Of a stretch of 64,000 nt of DNA, positions 62,580 to 64,000 are shown piece by piece (the first letter of the stretch is position 1; the number at the start of each line of letters is the position of its first letter). The DNA comes from Scandinavium manionii. Its GTDB lineage: Bacteria > Pseudomonadota > Gammaproteobacteria > Enterobacterales > Enterobacteriaceae. The stretch covers positions 186,001-250,000 of the forward strand of contig NZ_JALIGC010000038.1 in the NCBI RefSeq assembly GCF_024764775.1, written 5' to 3'. A program made the translations under genes and the position numbers. Below the pieces are notes generated by a model. It saw only the letters and a program-made list of their open reading frames with translations, made no database searches and was not told where the DNA came from.

Positions 62580-63644
62580 ATGACATCACAATCCTGGCGT
62601 TCGCTGCGCATTAAGAAATATCAATTTTCATTACGACTTTTTTTATTTCTTAATTTAGCTTCATCACTTTTTTCTATGCTTAGCCCGGTGTATTCCATTT
62701 CGGCGATCACCCTTCCTTTGGTGCTGATAACCGTTATCAGCGCAGGTTTGCTGTTGGGTCATTGGGCCTGGGCCGAGAAAAAAATCAATATTCCCGCCAT
62801 CTCCATTTTGTTTGGCTGTCTGTGGGCCTGGCATATCGCCATTAAATTACCCTTACTGGATAACGCTAATTTTAACTATCTGGTGATCGCTTTATTAAGC
62901 GTGCTGTTTGTTGGTGCAATTGCTTTTTCTAATAATATCATTGCCTTTACGTTTCATTCTTTGCCCGTACTTATCACCTGCCTCATCCTTGGCGAAGGCG
63001 ATCAGTGGCTGCGCATGGTGTACTGCTTTGCCCTGCCGGTTATTGGCATTTCCATTCAGAGCGTAATTCAACGACGTAACGATGACTTTGCCCAGGGGCT
63101 GATGTACAAGCTGCTGGAAGAGCGTCAGACCCTTAACGACCTGAGCATGCTCGACCCACTGACCGGGCTTTATAACCGTCGTGGTCTGCAAAACCGCCTT
63201 GAAACACTGATGTCGCTGGATGCCAGCGGGCATTACGTCTTGTTGCTGGATATCGACTATTTCAAAGCCTACAACGACCATTATGGGCACATGATGGGCG
63301 ATCAGGCGCTGATCCAGGTGTCGGCCGCGATACGCAATGCCGTGCGTTCTCGAGACATTGTGACTCGCTACGGCGGCGAAGAATTTATGGTGTTATTGAC
63401 GTCCACCACTTCGGAAGCCGCCTTAGAAACGGCGGAACGTATTCGCCAGCGCGTATACGACCTGAAAATCCCGCACATGTTTAACCACAGCGTCGCAACC
63501 AATGTGACGGTCAGTATCGGTCTTGCGCCGCTACTCGGCGAAGATATCGACGGAGCGCTGGCGCTGGCTGACAAAGCGCTGTACGAGGCCAAGCATCTGG
63601 GGCGTAATAACATTCTGACCAGCGAAGCGCTGCAGGGTACATGA
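62580..63644 (+). CDS. Membrane diguanylate cyclase (GGDEF)
   Basis: 354-aa protein. Residues about 15-165 form some six membrane helices with no recognised sensor signature; residues about 180-350 form a GGDEF domain with active site RYGGEEF (265-269), metal-site Asp224 and Asp226 ('LLLDIDYFKAYNDHYGH'), and the inhibitory I-site RSRD (256-259), five residues before GGEEF. It should make cyclic-di-GMP and be product-inhibited. No such gene is at this place in E. coli K-12. ATG at 62580 has no strong ribosome site. Confidence 0.9.
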   Translation: MTSQSWRSLRIKKYQFSLRLFLFLNLASSLFSMLSPVYSISAITLPLVLITVISAGLLLGHWAWAEKKINIPAISILFGCLWAWHIAIKLPLLDNANFNYLVIALLSVLFVGAIAFSNNIIAFTFHSLPVLITCLILGEGDQWLRMVYCFALPVIGISIQSVIQRRNDDFAQGLMYKLLEERQTLNDLSMLDPLTGLYNRRGLQNRLETLMSLDASGHYVLLLDIDYFKAYNDHYGHMMGDQALIQVSAAIRNAVRSRDIVTRYGGEEFMVLLTSTTSEAALETAERIRQRVYDLKIPHMFNHSVATNVTVSIGLAPLLGEDIDGALALADKALYEAKHLGRNNILTSEALQGT

Positions 63645-63696
63645 AGTGCAGTAGATGCATAAAAGGGTTGCGATTGTTTATGGCTATAGCTAGGAT

Positions 63697-63711
63697 TGGC
63701 AATCATTATCA
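63697..63711 (+). promoter_or_regulatory. Fur box of fhuF
   Basis: TGGCAATCATTATCA matches 13 of 15 positions of the Fur 7-1-7 model TGATAATNATTATCA. It lies 27-41 bases upstream of fhuF, with CTATAGC/TAGATT elements near, so Fur with iron would block the promoter. Confidence 0.8.
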
Positions 63712-63737
63712 TTTAGATTTGTATCCAAGCTACGCTC

Positions 63738-64000
63738 ATGGCCTACCGTTCTGCACCGATCACTGACGATATTATCTGGCGCGCCCCGCTCTTTGAGCGT
63801 GAACAAGGGCTTGCGGCATCTTTGCAGAATAAATTTGCAGAACACCGCCCCCACCTGTTGGATTTCATTCGTCTTGACGAACCTCATCCACATCAGACGA
63901 TGACGCTGGCACAGTGGAGCCGCCACAGCGAGCTGACTACGCTGTGCGCGCAATATTCCGATCATATCTATCGCAATAATTTCACTCAGACGCGGGAAAA
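63738..64000 (+). CDS. fhuF: Ferric-siderophore reductase FhuF, 3' end cut off
   Basis: First 87 codons (MAYRSAPITDDIIWRAPL...) of FhuF, a [2Fe-2S] protein that reduces iron in hydroxamate siderophores taken into the cytoplasm. 'HLLDFIRLDEPHPH' and 'MTLAQWS' match E. coli FhuF; the C-terminal cluster cysteines lie beyond the window. Preceded by a Fur box. Confidence 0.93.
   Translation, partial: MAYRSAPITDDIIWRAPLFEREQGLAASLQNKFAEHRPHLLDFIRLDEPHPHQTMTLAQWSRHSELTTLCAQYSDHIYRNNFTQTRE

Noticed and set aside
61731..64000. Integrated element at the tRNA-Leu cluster
   Set aside because: No integrase, no repeated tRNA 3' end and no phage genes lie downstream; only yjjZ, the cyclase and fhuF are present.

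Overview
The window is a stretch of chromosomal backbone from a gamma-proteobacterium of the family Enterobacteriaceae. Nearly every protein between rihC and fhuF is recognisably the orthologue of an Escherichia coli K-12 protein, and gene order follows the E. coli origin-of-numbering region (fhuF-leuVPQ-rsmC-holD-deo-serB-trpR-arcA-thr-talB-dnaKJ-nhaAR-rpsT-ileS-ispH-rihC). Several differences from E. coli point to a related genus such as Enterobacter, Lelliottia, Leclercia, Kluyvera or Citrobacter; the sequence alone does not settle which. These differences are the loss of creBCD between creA and arcA, no yjjJ between deoD and lplA, an MFS carrier between mog and satP, a CNT nucleoside permease between yjjW and yjjV, and a diguanylate cyclase between yjjZ and fhuF.

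Left end (1-5611) is the accessory part. It holds the end of a mannose-class PTS operon (EIIA-EIIB-EIIC-EIID) running rightward into two overlapping leftward genes for cupin-type phosphoglucose isomerases, followed by an AlaX-type editing protein divergent from a LysR regulator. A PTS that delivers a sugar phosphate next to two metal-dependent sugar-phosphate isomerases suggests an uncharacterised sugar pathway, and a 12-bp perfect palindrome lies upstream of the isomerase pair.

5618-18616 carries rihC, the ribF-ileS-lspA-fkpB-ispH operon, rpsT (UUG start), nhaA-nhaR and dnaK-dnaJ with a sigma-32 promoter. 18913-30669 carries satP, an MHS-type MFS carrier, mog, talB, alsT, yaaA, yaaX and the thr operon with its leader peptide, attenuator and promoter. 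30803-38004 carries lasT, the small ORF yjjY, arcA (with an FNR-like site), creA, rob, gpmB, yjjX, trpR (with its operator) and slt. 38247-45577 carries ettA, nadR, radA, serB, ytjB and lplA. 45651-55844 is a nucleoside block: deoC-deoA-deoB-deoD with DeoR- and CRP-type sites, the glycyl-radical pair yjjI-yjjW, a CNT nucleoside permease, yjjV and yjjU. 55959-61550 carries ytjA, osmY, prfC, yjjG, rimI, holD and rsmC. 61731-64000 carries three tRNA-Leu(CAG) genes, the Fur-box gene yjjZ, a membrane diguanylate cyclase, and the start of fhuF with its Fur box.

Intergenic repeats are frequent: three ERIC elements (two typical, one divergent) and at least five REP/BIME clusters. I saw no prophage, insertion sequence, CRISPR array or replication origin.
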